Positions 63,006 through 64,000 of a stretch of DNA of 64,000 nt are shown here, piece by piece. Source of the DNA: Athripsodes cinereus (lineage: Eukaryota > Arthropoda > Insecta > Trichoptera > Leptoceridae). The notes beneath the pieces are model-generated. The model searched no databases and had not been told where the DNA came from. It saw only the letters and a list, made by a program, of their open reading frames with translations. The translations under genes and the position numbers were made by a program. The stretch is taken from NCBI GenBank assembly GCA_947579605.1, contig OX388325.1, forward strand, positions 16,115,572 to 16,179,571, in the 5' to 3' direction. Every line of letters starts with the position of its first letter. Position 1 is the stretch's first letter.

Positions 63006-64000
63006 GGCTATAGTAATCCTTAATGAGTTAGGACTTTAAATGGAAAACAAGAGAATATCGAGATGGTTTAAAGCGCAGAAGACACATGTCCACATTTGAC
63101 AGTTAAGAGAAAACAGGTTTTCAGAAAACGGTGTTAATGTCCAGAAAGTTTGAAGTGGTGTAGTGTTGTGTCATGCGCATGCTTATATTCATATATATGT
63201 GTATATATTATTTATTTTTAAATGTCAAATGTATTACTTATGTTTATATTTTGTTTTGTTTGCTTGATGTCTGTAAATGGTTTTTACCTCTGATGCCAGC
63301 AATCCAGATTGCTGTTTTGAGGTTTATTGTACAATAAATAAATAAATAAAATAAAAAAGTTTGAGATTCTCAATTAATTAACTAATTTTAAATTAATTCA
63401 GAAGATGTCCTTAATGAACATGTGCTTTTTAAGATTTAAGAAAGTCAATATAAATGCGTTCTCAAATACCTTTAGTGACATGTTACATCTGTGTACAAAA
63501 AAAAAGTATTAAAGAACGTGTGACATTTGGTTTTTATTAAATATTTCGATAATGAAATAAGAATTATTGGTAATAATATTCTTAGGACATAGAAGATGTT
63601 GCTGCCGATCTTGTACATTAATGAACTCATTTTATCTAAATAGTGGACATGTGTCTTTTGTGCTTTAAACCATCGATATATTAATGCTCAACTTGCGGTC
63701 GCTTAAGTCTGATTATTTAATTTGCCCTTAAGGTGACACTTACATGAGATCTAACATGTAATACCAATTATTAATGTTTTGATAAATTGTTATATAAAAC
63801 TTCTGTTTCAGACTAAAATTTATTGCAGTAAATAAGTCATTTTATTTTAGTCTAAGCAAACAACTAGTATGTAGAAAATACGTAACTGTTAGCTTATTTT
63901 GAGTCATATTGTTAAAGTAAAAGTAGAAAAGTATGGTTGTATATTGGTGTTATTTTTACAATTAACCTTGTATGAGGTGACATATGTAAATTTAACATAT
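63006..64000. other. Upstream region of astacin B with an inverted repeat and a retroposon tail
   Basis: About 36 bp (GGACATGTGTCTTCTGCGCT then TTAAACCATC) near 63055-63092 on the minus strand recur on the plus strand at 63646-63685. 63206-63360 ends in (AATA)n and reads like a retroposon 3' end. No TATA box was assigned. No other gene is visible. Confidence 0.5.

Overview
The window is eukaryotic nuclear DNA from an insect, most likely a moth or butterfly. The evidence is its AT-rich, intron-containing genes, Mag-like Ty3/gypsy elements, mariner/Tc1 elements, a Helitron with the terminal sequences common in Lepidoptera, RTE-like LINE fragments with microsatellite tails, and two astacin-type metalloprotease genes. 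The order-level assignment is an inference from repeat style, not a database result.

Layout. 1-3.8 kb: an inverted-repeat element carrying a hAT transposase fragment, then featureless AT-rich DNA. 3.8-6.6 kb: C2H2 zinc-finger gene copy 1 (minus) with decayed fingers downstream. 7.46-19.02 kb: an old Ty3/gypsy element (minus) with two later insertions, an internally deleted mariner (7920-8845) and a young, apparently intact second gypsy element (13202-18360, plus). 19.0-21.4 kb: zinc-finger copy 2, a segmental duplicate of copy 1. 21.4-27.6 kb: mostly non-coding, with an orphan THAP-like first exon, LINE fragments and a hAT relic. 27.6-35.3 kb: a broken third zinc-finger copy, riddled with TTAA-flanked MITEs, a 1.6-kb terminal-inverted-repeat element, a hAT MITE, a SINE-like element, a foldback element and a probable solo LTR. 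35.3-38 kb: a deleted Helitron and an RTE-like LINE. 38-39.5 kb: zinc-finger copy 4 (plus), frameshifted. 40.7-42 kb: the last two exons of an nrf-6-like acyltransferase-3 membrane protein. 46.5-63 kb: two convergent six-exon astacin genes (280 aa plus, 293 aa minus) with identical intron phases and three identical exon lengths.

The most striking structure is in the last intron of the minus-strand astacin gene. A mariner contains a 3.56-kb hAT-like non-autonomous element with a perfect 8-bp target duplication. That element carries two 71-bp satellite arrays in opposite orientation. The larger array has 17 consecutive units of exactly 71 bp in a higher-order ABC pattern. The unit resembles the 3' tail shared by a local SINE-like family and the RTE-like LINEs, so a retroposon tail seems to have been amplified into satellite inside a DNA transposon.

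The host genes are the zinc-finger family (nuclear DNA-binding proteins, possibly still expanding) and the secreted astacins (extracellular zinc endopeptidases). Everything else is mobile DNA or its debris. Exon structures were assembled by eye from splice consensus, frame and homology and have no transcript support here.
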